64,000 nt of DNA. Origin: Rhodanobacter sp. GTDB taxonomy: Bacteria; Pseudomonadota; Gammaproteobacteria; Xanthomonadales; Rhodanobacteraceae. Where the stretch lies: NCBI GenBank assembly GCA_040371205.1, contig AP031382.1, positions 372,001 to 436,000 of the forward strand, written 5' to 3'. The translations under genes and the position numbers were made by a program. Numbering within the stretch: the first letter of the stretch is position 1; each line of letters opens with the position of its first letter. Below the pieces are notes generated by a model that searched no databases, was not told where the DNA came from, and saw nothing but the letters and a program-made list of their open reading frames with translations. This document shows, one piece after another, positions 25,621 to 35,374 of the stretch.

Positions 25621-28600
25621 ATGATTGGCCTGGTCAGGATCGCGCTGTCGCGACCGTACACCTTTGTCGTCTTCTCCCTGCTGATCCTGATCACCGGCAC
25701 GCTGGCCGCCGTGCGCATGCCGGTGGACATCTTCCCGAGCATCGACATCCCGGTGATCGCGGTGGCCTGGCAGTACACCGGCCTGCCGCCCGACGAGATG
25801 GCCGGCCGCATCGACACGCCGTTCGAGCGCGCGCTCACCACCACGGTGGACGACATCGAGCACATCGAGGCGAACTCGTACAACACCTTCGGCATCGTGA
25901 AGATCTTCTTCCACCCTGGCGCCAACATCGCCATCGCCAATGCCCAGGTCACGGCGATCGCGCAGACCCTGCTCAAGCAGATGCCGCCGGGCACCACGCC
26001 GCCGCTGATCCTCAACTACAGCGCCTCGACCGTACCCATCCTGCAATTGGCGCTGTCCGGCAAGGGGCTCAGCGAGCAGAACCTGGCCGACATCGGCCTC
26101 AACCAGGTGCGCTCGCGGCTGATTACGGTGGAAGGCGCGGGCATTCCGTACCCGTTCGGCGGCAAGACGCCCGAGGTGAAGTTCGACCTCGATCCCGCCG
26201 CGCTGCAGGCGCGCGGCCTCACCGGCAACGACGTCGCCAACGCGCTGGCCGCGCAGAACCTGCTGACGCCGGTGGGCACGCAGAAGGTCGGCGACACCGA
26301 ATACGTGGTCGACCTCAACAACGCGCCGTCCGGCATCGAGGACCTCGCCAACCTGCCGATCAAGGAAGTGAACGGCGCGATGGTCTACATGCGCGACGTC
26401 GCCAGCGTGCACTTCGGCAGCGCGGTGCAGACCAACATGGTGCACGTGGACGGCAGCCGTTCGGTGCTGCTCAGCGTGTTCAAGAACGGCGCCACCTCCA
26501 CGCTGGACATCATCAGCGGCATCAAGAAGATGCTGCGCACGATCAAGCCGTCGTTGCCCGACGCGTTGCAGGTCAAGCCGGTCGGCGACCAGTCGGTGTT
26601 CGTCAGCGCGGCGGTGACCGGCGTGATCCGCGAAGGCGTGATCGCGGCGGCGCTCACCAGCCTGATGATCCTGCTGTTCCTCGGCAGCTGGCGCTCCACC
26701 CTCATCATCGCGGTGTCGATTCCGCTGGCGGTGCTGGGGTCGGTGGCCATCCTCGCGGCGCTGGGCCAGACGCTCAACATCATGACCCTGGGCGGCCTGG
26801 CGCTGGCGGTGGGCATCCTGGTGGACGACGCCACGGTGACCATCGAGAACATCAACTGGCATCTCGAACACGGCAAGGACGTGGAGACCGCGATCATCGA
26901 CGGTGCGGCGCAGATCGTGACGCCGGCCTTCGTGTCGCTGCTGTGCATCTGCATCGTGTTCGTGCCGATGTTCTTCCTCGAAGGCGTGGCGCGCTACCTG
27001 TTCGTGCCGATGGCCGAGGCGGTGATGTTCGCGATGGTGTGTTCGTTCCTGCTGTCGCGCACCCTGGTGCCGACGATGGCGAACTACCTGCTGAAGGCGC
27101 ATGCGCCCGGCGTGGGCGCGCACGGCGAGGACAGCACGCGCGCACCGTCGCGCAACCCGCTGGTGCGATTCCAGCGCGGTTTCGAGGCGCGCTTCGAGAA
27201 GATCCGCGCCGGTTACCACGGCATGCTCGGGTTGGCGCTGGAGCACCGCCGCGTGTTCGTGGCGGGTTTCCTCGCCTTCGTGGTGCTGTCGTTCGGGCTC
27301 ACGCCGTTCCTGGGGCGCAACTTCTTCCCCTCGGTGGACGCGGGGCAGATGCTGATCCACGTGCGCGTGCGCGTCGGCACGCGGCTGGAGGACACCGCAG
27401 CGCAGTTCGGCCGCATCGAGCAGGGCATCCGCCAGATCATCCCGCCGAAGGATCTCGATACGGTGGCCGACAACATCGGTGCGCCGTTCCTGTCCTCGAT
27501 CAACACCATCTACAACAACACCGGCACCATCGGCGAGCAGGACGGCGACATCCAGATCGCGCTGCGCGAAGGCCATGCGCCGACCGCCGGCTACGTGAAG
27601 CGCCTGCGCGAGGAACTGCCGAAGCGCTTCCCCGGCGTCACCTTCTCGTTCCTGCCGGCGGACATCGTCAGCCAGATCCTCAACTTCGGTACGCCCGCAC
27701 CGATCGAGCTGCAGGTGCGCGGGCGCAGCCTGCCGGCGGATTTCGCCTACGCCAACAAGCTGCTGGCGCAGATCCGCCGCGTCACTGGCGTCGCCGATGC
27801 ACGCATCCAGCAGTCGCAGTCGCAGCCGACGGTGGACGTGGATCTCGACCGCACGCGCGCCGAGTACGTCGGCGCCACGCCGCGCGACGTCACCGACAGC
27901 ATGGTGGTGAACCTGGCCGGCAGCAGCCAGGTGGCGCCGACCTTCTGGCTCAACCCGAAGAACGGCATCACCTATCCCATCGTGATGCAGACGCCGCAGT
28001 ACAAGCTGGACACTGCCGCCGCGCTGGCCAACATCCCGGTCAATGCCGCCGGCAGCCCGACCACCGTGCTCGGCGGTATCGCCGACATCAAGTACGGACG
28101 TGCCGATGCGGTGGTGTCGGAGTACGACATCCAGCCGATGGTGCAGATCTTCGCCAGCACGCAAGGCCGCGACCTCGGCGCGGTGGCGGCGGACATCCAG
28201 AAGATCATCGCAGCCAACGCCAAGGATGCGCCCAAGGGTTCCACCGTGGTGCTGCGCGGCCAGGTGCAGACGATGAACAGCGCGTTCTCCGGCCTGCTGT
28301 TCGGCCTGCTCGGCGCGATCGTGCTGATCTACTTCCTGATCGTGGTGAACTTCCAGTCGTGGGCCGACCCCTTCGTCATCATCACGGCGCTGCCCGCCGC
28401 GCTGGCCGGCATCGTGTGGATGCTGTTCGCCACGCACACCACGCTGTCGGTGCCGGCGCTGACCGGCGCCATCATGTGCATGGGCGTGGCCACCGCCAAC
28501 TCGATCCTGGTGGTGAGCTTCTGCCGCGAGCGCCTGCACGCGCACGGCGATTCGCTGCGCGCCGCGCTGGAGGCCGGCTTCACCCGCTTCCGCCCGGTGC

Positions 28601-28827
28601 TGATGACCGCGCTGGCGATGGTCATCGGCATGCTGCCGATGGCGCTGGCGCTTGGCGAGGGCGGCGAGCAGAACGCGCCGCTCGGCCGCGCGGTGATCGG
28701 CGGCCTGGTGTTCGCCACCGTGTCTACCCTGTTTTTCGTCCCTGTCGTGTTCAGCATCGTCCATCGGCGCTATGGCGAAAAGCATGCGCCGCAAGGCCAC
28801 CCCGGAGTCACCCATGTCCCAGCTTGA
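25621..28827 (+). CDS. RND efflux pump permease
   Basis: Inner-membrane proton-driven exporter of 1068 residues. N-terminal helix MIGLVRIALSRPYTFVVFSLLIL, a large periplasmic loop, and a helix 4 with the proton-relay Asp pair (GILVDDATVTIENI). The second half repeats the fold, with FQSWADPFVIITALPAALAGI and MCMGVATANSILVV. The sequence is closer to permeases of the multidrug (HAE1-like) type than to metal exporters. An in-frame GTG at 25591 is possible; ATG at 25621 gives the family N-terminus. It precedes the adaptor gene, whereas the usual order is adaptor first. Confidence 0.92.
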   Translation: MIGLVRIALSRPYTFVVFSLLILITGTLAAVRMPVDIFPSIDIPVIAVAWQYTGLPPDEMAGRIDTPFERALTTTVDDIEHIEANSYNTFGIVKIFFHPGANIAIANAQVTAIAQTLLKQMPPGTTPPLILNYSASTVPILQLALSGKGLSEQNLADIGLNQVRSRLITVEGAGIPYPFGGKTPEVKFDLDPAALQARGLTGNDVANALAAQNLLTPVGTQKVGDTEYVVDLNNAPSGIEDLANLPIKEVNGAMVYMRDVASVHFGSAVQTNMVHVDGSRSVLLSVFKNGATSTLDIISGIKKMLRTIKPSLPDALQVKPVGDQSVFVSAAVTGVIREGVIAAALTSLMILLFLGSWRSTLIIAVSIPLAVLGSVAILAALGQTLNIMTLGGLALAVGILVDDATVTIENINWHLEHGKDVETAIIDGAAQIVTPAFVSLLCICIVFVPMFFLEGVARYLFVPMAEAVMFAMVCSFLLSRTLVPTMANYLLKAHAPGVGAHGEDSTRAPSRNPLVRFQRGFEARFEKIRAGYHGMLGLALEHRRVFVAGFLAFVVLSFGLTPFLGRNFFPSVDAGQMLIHVRVRVGTRLEDTAAQFGRIEQGIRQIIPPKDLDTVADNIGAPFLSSINTIYNNTGTIGEQDGDIQIALREGHAPTAGYVKRLREELPKRFPGVTFSFLPADIVSQILNFGTPAPIELQVRGRSLPADFAYANKLLAQIRRVTGVADARIQQSQSQPTVDVDLDRTRAEYVGATPRDVTDSMVVNLAGSSQVAPTFWLNPKNGITYPIVMQTPQYKLDTAAALANIPVNAAGSPTTVLGGIADIKYGRADAVVSEYDIQPMVQIFASTQGRDLGAVAADIQKIIAANAKDAPKGSTVVLRGQVQTMNSAFSGLLFGLLGAIVLIYFLIVVNFQSWADPFVIITALPAALAGIVWMLFATHTTLSVPALTGAIMCMGVATANSILVVSFCRERLHAHGDSLRAALEAGFTRFRPVLMTALAMVIGMLPMALALGEGGEQNAPLGRAVIGGLVFATVSTLFFVPVVFSIVHRRYGEKHAPQGHPGVTHVPA

Positions 28828-30007
28828 TCCGCACACCCGGCCGCAGTCCGCCGCGCCGCGCGGCCTACGCACGGCCGGCCTCGCCACCGCCGTGGTGGCC
28901 GCGGTCATCGTCGTCTACGGCGTGGCCAGCCGTGTCCATGGCACCGAGCAGATGCGCGCGTGGACGCAGCAGCAGGCGCTGCCGGTGGTCGCCGTGGTGC
29001 GGCCGGTGGCGGCGAGTGGCCAATCCACCCTGCAGTTGCCGGGCCGTTTGCAGGCCTTCGTGAGCGCGCCGATCTTCGCGCGCGTGTCCGGTTACCTCAA
29101 GAGTTGGAACACCGACATCGGCGCGCACGTGAAGAAGGGCGACCTGCTCGGCACCATCGAGACGCCCGACCTCGACCAGCAGCTCGCGCAGGCGCAGGCC
29201 AGCCTCGGCGTGGCGCAGGCCAACGCCGGGCTGGCGCAGATCAGCGCCAAACGCTGGCAGGCGATGGCCGGCAGCGACGCGGTAGCGCAGCAGGACATCG
29301 ATCAGCGCACCAGCGCGTTGAATGCCGCCGAGGCGCAGGTGAAAGCGGCGCAGGCGCAGGTCGACCAGCTCGACGTGGAGAAGGGCTTTGCCGGGCTCGT
29401 CGCGCCGTTCGACGGCACCGTCACCGCGCGCGACACCGACGTGGGCGCGCTGATCAACGTCGGCAGCGGCGCCGGGCCGGAGCTGTTCGTGGTGTCCGAT
29501 ACGCGCAAGCTGCGCCTGTACGTCAACGTGCCGCAGAACTACGTGCCGCAGGTGCCCAGGGGCACGCATGCGACGTTGCGCGTGCCGGAGCATCCGGGCC
29601 AGACCTACACCGCCACCGTGCTCGACTCGGCCGATGCGGTGAACGCCTCCAGCGGCACCACGCTGATGCAGTTGCTGGTCGACAACCCCAAGGGCGAACT
29701 GATGCCCGGCGGCTTCGCCAGCGTGGCGCTGGATCTCGGCGCGGCGCAGCACGACCTGAGCATCCCGTCGAGCGCGCTGGTCTTCAACGGCGCGGGCATG
29801 CGGGTGGCTACGCTGGGCGCCGGCGACCGCGTCACGTTCAAGCCGGTGACGGTGCTGCGCGACGACGGCAAGCAGGCGGTGATCGGTGCCGGCCTCGCGC
29901 CTGGCGACGAAGTGATCGACAGCCCGCCCGATGGCATCGACACGGGCGACCAGGTGCGCGTGGCGGACCAGCAAGACAAGGCCGGTGATCCCCATGCGAA
30001 GGGTTGA
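28814..30007 (+). CDS. RND efflux membrane fusion (adaptor) protein
   Basis: Periplasmic adaptor of 397 residues linking the RND permease to the outer-membrane channel. One N-terminal anchor helix (AGLATAVVAAVIVVYGVAS), a barrel-sandwich hybrid domain whose two halves (VSGYLKSWNTDIGAHVKKGD and FDGTVTARDTDVGALINVG) flank an alpha-helical hairpin rich in Ala and Gln, then beta-barrel and membrane-proximal domains. The ATG overlaps the permease gene by 14 bases. Confidence 0.92.
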   Translation: MSQLDPHTRPQSAAPRGLRTAGLATAVVAAVIVVYGVASRVHGTEQMRAWTQQQALPVVAVVRPVAASGQSTLQLPGRLQAFVSAPIFARVSGYLKSWNTDIGAHVKKGDLLGTIETPDLDQQLAQAQASLGVAQANAGLAQISAKRWQAMAGSDAVAQQDIDQRTSALNAAEAQVKAAQAQVDQLDVEKGFAGLVAPFDGTVTARDTDVGALINVGSGAGPELFVVSDTRKLRLYVNVPQNYVPQVPRGTHATLRVPEHPGQTYTATVLDSADAVNASSGTTLMQLLVDNPKGELMPGGFASVALDLGAAQHDLSIPSSALVFNGAGMRVATLGAGDRVTFKPVTVLRDDGKQAVIGAGLAPGDEVIDSPPDGIDTGDQVRVADQQDKAGDPHAKG

Positions 30008-31433
30008 TCGGTTCCTGTCCGCGCTGCCTCTGGTTGCAGTGCTGGCCGGCTGCAACCTCGCGCCGGCCTACAAGGTGCCGAGCACGCCGGTCGCCGCGCA
30101 GTACAAGGACACCGGTCCGTGGGTGCTGGCGCAGCCGGCCGACCGGTTGCCGCGCGCCGATTGGTGGTCGCTGTACGGCGATCCGCAACTCGACCAGTTG
30201 CAGCAGCGGCTGCTCGCCAACAACGCCGACCTTGCCGCTGCGCTGGCGCACTACCGGCAGGCGCAGGCGCTGTTCCGCGAAGCGCGCTCCGGCTATTTCC
30301 CGCAGATCGGCGCCAGCGCGGGCGCGGTGCGCCAGCACCAGTCCGACAACGCGCCCTTGCGCGGCGCCACCTCGCCGGCGGACTACGACACCTACAGCGC
30401 CGGCGCGCAGCTCAGCTACGAAGTGGACCTGTGGGGTCAGGTGCGCGACACCGTTGCCGCCGGCCGCGACGAAGCGCAGGCCACCGCGGCCGACCTCGCC
30501 TCGGTGCAGCTCAGCCTGCAAGCGCAGCTGGCCGACGACTACCTCGCGCTGCGCGGCCTCGACCAGCAGCTGCAGTTGTTGCAGCAGAGCGCCGATGCCT
30601 ATGCGAAGGCACTGCACCTCACCCGCGAGCTGCACGACGGCGGCATCGTCTCCGGCCTCGACGTGGCGCGCGCGCAGACGCAGTGGTCCACGGTGAAGTC
30701 GCAGTGGTCGCAGACCATGGCCCAGCGCGAGCAGATGCAGGACGCCATCGCGGTGCTGGTGGGCGAATCCGCCGCCACCTTCAGCCTGCCGGCGCAAACG
30801 GCGGCCATCGCGCTGCCGTCGGTGCCGCTGGCTGTGCCCTCGACCCTGTTGCAGCGCCGTCCCGACATCGCCGCCGCCGAACGCCGCACCGCCGAGGCCA
30901 ATGCCGAAATCGGCGTGGCGCGTTCGGCCTATTTCCCTTCGCTGACGCTGGATGCGCAGGGCGGCTTCCTCAGCAAGCGCTACGCCGACCTGCTCACCGC
31001 GCCTAACCATGTCTGGGCGCTCGGCCCCAACCTGCTGTTCGACCTTTTCGATGGCGGCCGGCGCAAGGCGCAGGTGGCGGCCGCCAAGGCCGCTGCGGAC
31101 GAAGCCGGCGCAAAGTACCGCGGCGTGGTGCTGGCCGCGTTCCAGCAGGTGCAGGACAACCTCGCCACCCTCGACCGCCTCGATGCCGCAATGGCCGACC
31201 AGCAAGCCGCCGCTGCCGCCGCGCAACGCTCGCTCGATCTGGCGATGAAGCAGTACAAGGTCGGCGCGGCCAGCTACCTTGACGTGGTGCAGGCGCAGAC
31301 CGCGGCGCTGCAGGCGCAGAGCGGTGTGCTCGGCCTCGGCACGCAGCGTTTGCGCGCCAGCGTGCAGCTCATCCGCGCGTTGGGCGGCGGCTGGTCGCGC
31401 GATCGCCTGGCGACCGCGCACGCCGGCCCCTGA
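29994..31433 (+). CDS. Outer-membrane efflux lipoprotein, NodT/OprM type
   Basis: TolC-like outer-membrane channel of 479 residues with a signal peptide and lipobox (VLAGC, Cys at about 18). It carries the duplicated OEP repeats: DWWSLYGDPQLDQLQQRLLANN in the first half, LLQRRPDIAAAERRTAEANAEIGVARSAYFP in the second, and SYLDVVQAQTAALQAQ near the end. It completes a tripartite pump with the two genes before it and overlaps the adaptor gene by 14 bases. Confidence 0.92.
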   Translation: MRRVDRFLSALPLVAVLAGCNLAPAYKVPSTPVAAQYKDTGPWVLAQPADRLPRADWWSLYGDPQLDQLQQRLLANNADLAAALAHYRQAQALFREARSGYFPQIGASAGAVRQHQSDNAPLRGATSPADYDTYSAGAQLSYEVDLWGQVRDTVAAGRDEAQATAADLASVQLSLQAQLADDYLALRGLDQQLQLLQQSADAYAKALHLTRELHDGGIVSGLDVARAQTQWSTVKSQWSQTMAQREQMQDAIAVLVGESAATFSLPAQTAAIALPSVPLAVPSTLLQRRPDIAAAERRTAEANAEIGVARSAYFPSLTLDAQGGFLSKRYADLLTAPNHVWALGPNLLFDLFDGGRRKAQVAAAKAAADEAGAKYRGVVLAAFQQVQDNLATLDRLDAAMADQQAAAAAAQRSLDLAMKQYKVGAASYLDVVQAQTAALQAQSGVLGLGTQRLRASVQLIRALGGGWSRDRLATAHAGP

Positions 31434-31464
31434 TCGAGGCGGGCGCGCATCGTCTCGTGCGTTG

Positions 31465-32673
31465 CTAGAGCCGCGTCGCTTCGTCCATCGGCCGCGGCTT
31501 CCACCCCAGCCGCGGCGCCACCATCGGCACGGTGAGCATGGTGCTGGCCACCGCCATCAGCAGCAGCGCGGTGAAGGTTGCGCCGGTGATGATGTGCCGG
31601 TCGAGCAGGATGTTGACGAAGATGATCATGATCAGCGCCTTGGTCTGCAGCAGCCAGCCGATCACCCACGCCTCGCCCTTCGCCCAGCCCAGCAGGCGAC
31701 CGGCCAGGCCCGTGCCGGCCAGCTTGCCGGCGACCGACGCCGCCAGCAGCAGCGCGGCGGCGACGAACACGGCCGCGCCGCCGATGCTCCATTGCGTGCG
31801 CAGCCCGGTGGAGAGGAAGAACACCGGCATCACCACCAGCAGTACGTGGTGGCGCAGCAGGTCCATGCGCGCCTGGTCGAACCAGGTACGGTCGGTCACC
31901 GCGCCGGCCAGAAAGGCGCCGACCATGAAGTGCAACCCCGCACGGTCGGCCGACCAGGCGCACAGCACCAGCCAGATCAGTCCGACGTACCAGCGGTCGC
32001 CGGCCGGTAGCCAGCGCATCAGTTTGCGATAGAGCATGGACACCGGCACCAGCAGCACCAGGAAGCCCGCCTGCAGTCCCACGCGATGCCAATCCAGCAG
32101 GATCAGCGCGAGCACGCCCCAGATCGCCACGTCGTCGAGGCTGGCGTAGCGCAGCACGCGCTGGCCCAGCGGCGCGCGCAGGATCTCCAGCTTTTCCATC
32201 AGCAACAGCAGGATCGGCAGCGCGGTCACCGCGCAGGCCATGCCCACGCCCAGCACGAACTGCCAGGTCTGCGCCGCCGCCCCCATCCAGCCGCCGCGCC
32301 ACGCCAGCAACAGCAGCGCCGCCGCGCCGCCGAACAGCAACGGCAGGCCCAACGCGCAGGCGGCGGTGAGTCCGCACTCGCGCCGTCGCCGCCACGTTTC
32401 GTGCAGGTCCAGCTCGATGCCGGCGATCCACACGAACAGCATCACTGCCCACCACGCCACGCCGTTGAGCGCCTGGATCACCGGCGGAGTGAACACGGCG
32501 GCGTAGTAACCGGGCAGCGCCGCGCCCAGCACGCCCGGCCCCAGCACGATGCCCGCGACGATCTGCACCACCACCAGCGGCGCCACGTAGTCGGTGCGGC
32601 CGAGTCGCCACACCAGGTAGGGCACGGTGAAGATGATCGCGATGGCGATCAGGAAAACCTCGGCGTCGTTCAT
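31465..32673 (-). CDS. CPA2-type cation:proton antiporter
   Basis: A 402-residue membrane protein with about 12 hydrophobic segments and the Na+/H+ exchanger fold. Acidic and Gly-rich segments in positions expected for ion binding are IAGIELDLHETW, RYASLDDVAIWG and AGLHFMVGAFLAGAV. It has no C-terminal TrkA (RCK) domain, unlike KefB/KefC. It is convergent with the efflux operon. The ion is not predictable from sequence alone. Confidence 0.85.
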   Translation of the reverse strand: MNDAEVFLIAIAIIFTVPYLVWRLGRTDYVAPLVVVQIVAGIVLGPGVLGAALPGYYAAVFTPPVIQALNGVAWWAVMLFVWIAGIELDLHETWRRRRECGLTAACALGLPLLFGGAAALLLLAWRGGWMGAAAQTWQFVLGVGMACAVTALPILLLLMEKLEILRAPLGQRVLRYASLDDVAIWGVLALILLDWHRVGLQAGFLVLLVPVSMLYRKLMRWLPAGDRWYVGLIWLVLCAWSADRAGLHFMVGAFLAGAVTDRTWFDQARMDLLRHHVLLVVMPVFFLSTGLRTQWSIGGAAVFVAAALLLAASVAGKLAGTGLAGRLLGWAKGEAWVIGWLLQTKALIMIIFVNILLDRHIITGATFTALLLMAVASTMLTVPMVAPRLGWKPRPMDEATRL

Positions 32674-32816
32674 GCAGTCCCCGCGGCCGCGCGATGCGCG
32701 TTGGCGCAGAGCATAGCGGTTGCGCCGGTCCGGCTCGGCGGTCGGCTGCGGGCCTGCATGCGCGCCGGCCATCGCGGCACGGGTCGGCGCGCCGCGCATG
32801 GCGGCGGTGCCGGCGG

Positions 32817-35000
32817 TCAGTAGAGGTCGACCGGGTCCACGTCCAGCGACCAGCGCACCTTGCGCGCGCCGGGCAGGCGCGCGAGTTGCGCGGCCCAGGG
32901 ACGCAGCGCGGCATGGAGTTCGCGGCGGCCGGCGGCTTCCAGCAGCAGTTGGCCGCGTTGGCGGCCGGCGCGCAGCGGCATCGGCGCAGGCATGGGGCCG
33001 GCGATCTGCAGGCCATGCCCGGCCGGCAGGGCGGCGCAGGCTTCGGCGAGGAAGGCGTCGACCGCGTTGCGCTGCGTGGCTTCGGCGCGCAGCAGCGCCT
33101 GGTGCGCGAACGGCGGCAGCAGGCCTTGCCGCCGTTCGGCGAGCAGGGTCTGCGCGGCGGCGGCATAGCCTTGTGCCAACAACTGGCGGAGCAGGGGATG
33201 ATCCGGGTGATGCGTCTGCAGCAGCACGCGGCCCGGCTTGGCGGCGCGGCCGGCGCGGCCGGCGACCTGCACCAGTTGCTGCGCCAGCCGTTCGCCGGCG
33301 CGGAAGTCCACGCTGAGCAGGCCTTCGTCCACGCCGACGATGGCGACCAGGGTGAGGTTGGGCAGGTCGTGGCCCTTGGCCAGCATCTGGGTGCCGACCA
33401 GGATGGCGGACCTGCCGGCTTCGTCGTGCAGGTCGCCCAGCAGTTGCTCGAAGGCGTCGCGGCGGCGCGTGGTTTCGCGGTCGATGCGCAGCACGGGTAC
33501 GTCGGGGAAGCGCGCGGACAGCGCTTCCTCCAGCCGCTCGGTGCCCTGGCCCTGCGGCTTGAGTTCGGCGGCGCCGCAGCTCGGGCATGCCGCGGGTATG
33601 CGCGCACGGTGGTCGCAATGGTGGCAGACCAGCGCGCGTCGCCCGGCGTGCAAGGTCATCGGGCGGTCGCAGCGCGGGCAGTCGGCATGCCAGCCGCAGG
33701 CATGGCAGTACAGCACAGGCGCATAGCCGCGGCGGTTCTTGAACACCAGCACCTGCTCGCCGCGCGCCACGGTGTCGGCCACGGCAGCGAGCATGGTGGG
33801 TGAGAGGCCGTGTTCCAGCCGCTGTGCGCGCATGTCCACGATCTGCACCGTGGGCGGCCGTACCGCGCCGGGGCGCGCGCGCAGATGCAGCGCGCGGTAG
33901 CGGCCGGCTTCCACGTTGGCCAGCGATTCCAGCGAGGGCGTGCCCGAACCCAGCAGCACCGGCACGTCCAGCGCGCGGGCGCGCACCACGGCGAGGTCGC
34001 GCGCGTGGTAGCGGAAGCCTTCCTGCTGCTTGTAGGCGCCGTCGTGTTCCTCGTCGACGATGACCAGGCCGGCCTGCGGCAGCGGCGTGAATACCGCCGA
34101 ACGGGTGCCGAGGATCACTTTCGCGTCGCCGCTGCGCGCGCGCAACCAAGCGCGGGCGCGGTCGCCTTCGGCGAGGTTGGAGTGGATCACCTCCACCGGC
34201 ACGCCCAGGCGCTCGCGCAGGCGGCGCACGGTCTGCGGGGCGAGGCCGATTTCCGGCACCAGCAGCAGCGCCTGCCTGCCCTGCGCCAGCACGCGTTCGA
34301 TCAGGGCGAGGTAGACCTCGGTCTTGCCGCTGCCGGTGACGCCGTCCAGCAGGAACGGCTGGTAGCGGCCAAGGCTTGCCGCAACGGCATCCACGGCCTG
34401 CTGTTGTTCATCGCTGAGCGCGGGTGCGCTACGTTTTGGCGCGCGGACTTCGGCGTCGCGTTCGCCGCGTTCGATCAGGCCGGCGGCGAGCAGCCGCCGC
34501 GCCGCGGCACGCCAGTCGGGCAGGCAGGCATCCAGCTCGGCGGCGCTCGATACGCCTTCGGCGAGTGCGGCGAGCAGGGCGCGGCTGCCGCCACGGCGGC
34601 TGCCGGCGTCCAGCGCGCTGCGTCCGGCGCAGGTGAGCGACCAGCATGCTTCGCCCAGTGCCGGCAGCGGCCTCGCTTCGCGCAGTGCCAGCGGCAATGC
34701 GTTGGCGTAGGCCTCGCCGGGCGCGCCCAGCCAGTAATCGGCGGCCCAGGCCAGGGTCTGCATCAGCTCGGCGTCGAGCAGGGGGGCGTCGTCCAACAGG
34801 CGCAGGGCCCGCTTGAGCTTGCCCGCGCCCACCGAGGCTTGCACGCCCGTGGCCACGACCACACCGACCGTTTGCCCGCGGCCGAACGGCACCAGCACCC
34901 GGCAGCCCGGGTGCGCGTCGCCGCCTGCCGCTGGAGGCAAGTAATCGAACAGGGTGGGCAGGGGCACCGGCAGGGCGACGCGCAGGACGGCGGGCATCAT
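32817..35000 (-). CDS. priA: Primosomal replication protein N' (helicase PriA)
   Basis: Replication-restart helicase of 727 residues. The N-terminal DNA-binding domain starts AVLRVALPVPLPTLFDYLPP. Walker A is GVTGSGKTEVYL and motif II is VIVDEEHDGAY. Zinc-binding Cys pairs are in YCHACGWHADCPRC and VCHHCDHRARIPAACPSC, and the later motifs include VAGRAGRAAKPG. Adjacent ATG codons at 35000 and 34997 are both possible starts. The upstream region carries a DnaA-box cluster. Confidence 0.96.
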   Translation of the reverse strand: MMPAVLRVALPVPLPTLFDYLPPAAGGDAHPGCRVLVPFGRGQTVGVVVATGVQASVGAGKLKRALRLLDDAPLLDAELMQTLAWAADYWLGAPGEAYANALPLALREARPLPALGEACWSLTCAGRSALDAGSRRGGSRALLAALAEGVSSAAELDACLPDWRAAARRLLAAGLIERGERDAEVRAPKRSAPALSDEQQQAVDAVAASLGRYQPFLLDGVTGSGKTEVYLALIERVLAQGRQALLLVPEIGLAPQTVRRLRERLGVPVEVIHSNLAEGDRARAWLRARSGDAKVILGTRSAVFTPLPQAGLVIVDEEHDGAYKQQEGFRYHARDLAVVRARALDVPVLLGSGTPSLESLANVEAGRYRALHLRARPGAVRPPTVQIVDMRAQRLEHGLSPTMLAAVADTVARGEQVLVFKNRRGYAPVLYCHACGWHADCPRCDRPMTLHAGRRALVCHHCDHRARIPAACPSCGAAELKPQGQGTERLEEALSARFPDVPVLRIDRETTRRRDAFEQLLGDLHDEAGRSAILVGTQMLAKGHDLPNLTLVAIVGVDEGLLSVDFRAGERLAQQLVQVAGRAGRAAKPGRVLLQTHHPDHPLLRQLLAQGYAAAAQTLLAERRQGLLPPFAHQALLRAEATQRNAVDAFLAEACAALPAGHGLQIAGPMPAPMPLRAGRQRGQLLLEAAGRRELHAALRPWAAQLARLPGARKVRWSLDVDPVDLY

Positions 35001-35374
35001 GCCGGGCAGTGTAGCGGTGCGGTCAAGTTGGCCGGAGCCGCATCTTCGGCGTTCGGGCCAAGTGGGCCGGAGTTTGCAGGCGCTTGCTGCCGGTGGATCG
35101 AGAAACGGGACGCAAGTCACTCTTTGCTGCAGGTTTTTTCGTTTATCCACAAAACCTGTGGAAAAGTCTGTGGACGAGGCGGGGACGAGGGGCGCCGAAG
35201 CGCATGGCGTCGCCCTTCGCGACGGTCTGGACATGTTTTGGTCACGCAAAAAACATGTTTTATATCAATGCGTTGAAAATTTCGTCTAGCTGGCGTTCAT
35301 TTGTCTGTCACCTGCCACAGAGTGACTTGACAGGTTATTGACGCTGTGCAAAACCGCAGCCGCGGCGTCTGAAT
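35001..35374. other. Intergenic region with AT-rich stretch, upstream of priA
   Basis: No gene is visible. It holds the DnaA-box cluster at 35143-35177 and an AT-rich tract around 35230-35290, unusual for this window. Short inverted repeats follow near 35305-35335 (ACCTG...CAGGT). Promoters for priA and possible control of the convergent DUF3667 gene end would be here. Confidence 0.6.
35143..35177. promoter_or_regulatory. Cluster of DnaA boxes
   Basis: TTATCCACA at 35143-35151 is a perfect DnaA box. On the opposite strand TTTTCCACA (35157-35165, one mismatch) and TCGTCCACA (35169-35177, two mismatches) follow at close spacing. Three boxes in 35 bases point to DnaA binding, either as priA control or as part of a larger site. 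Confidence 0.65.

Noticed and set aside
25561-28908. Open frame of about 1115 codons on the minus strand opposite the RND permease
   Set aside because: Antisense shadow rich in His, Arg, Gln and Ala without any motif; the plus strand encodes a full RND permease.
35001-35374. The DnaA-box region as the chromosomal origin
   Set aside because: Only three boxes and no dnaA, dnaN, rpmH or gidA neighbours; promoter control of priA is the simpler reading.
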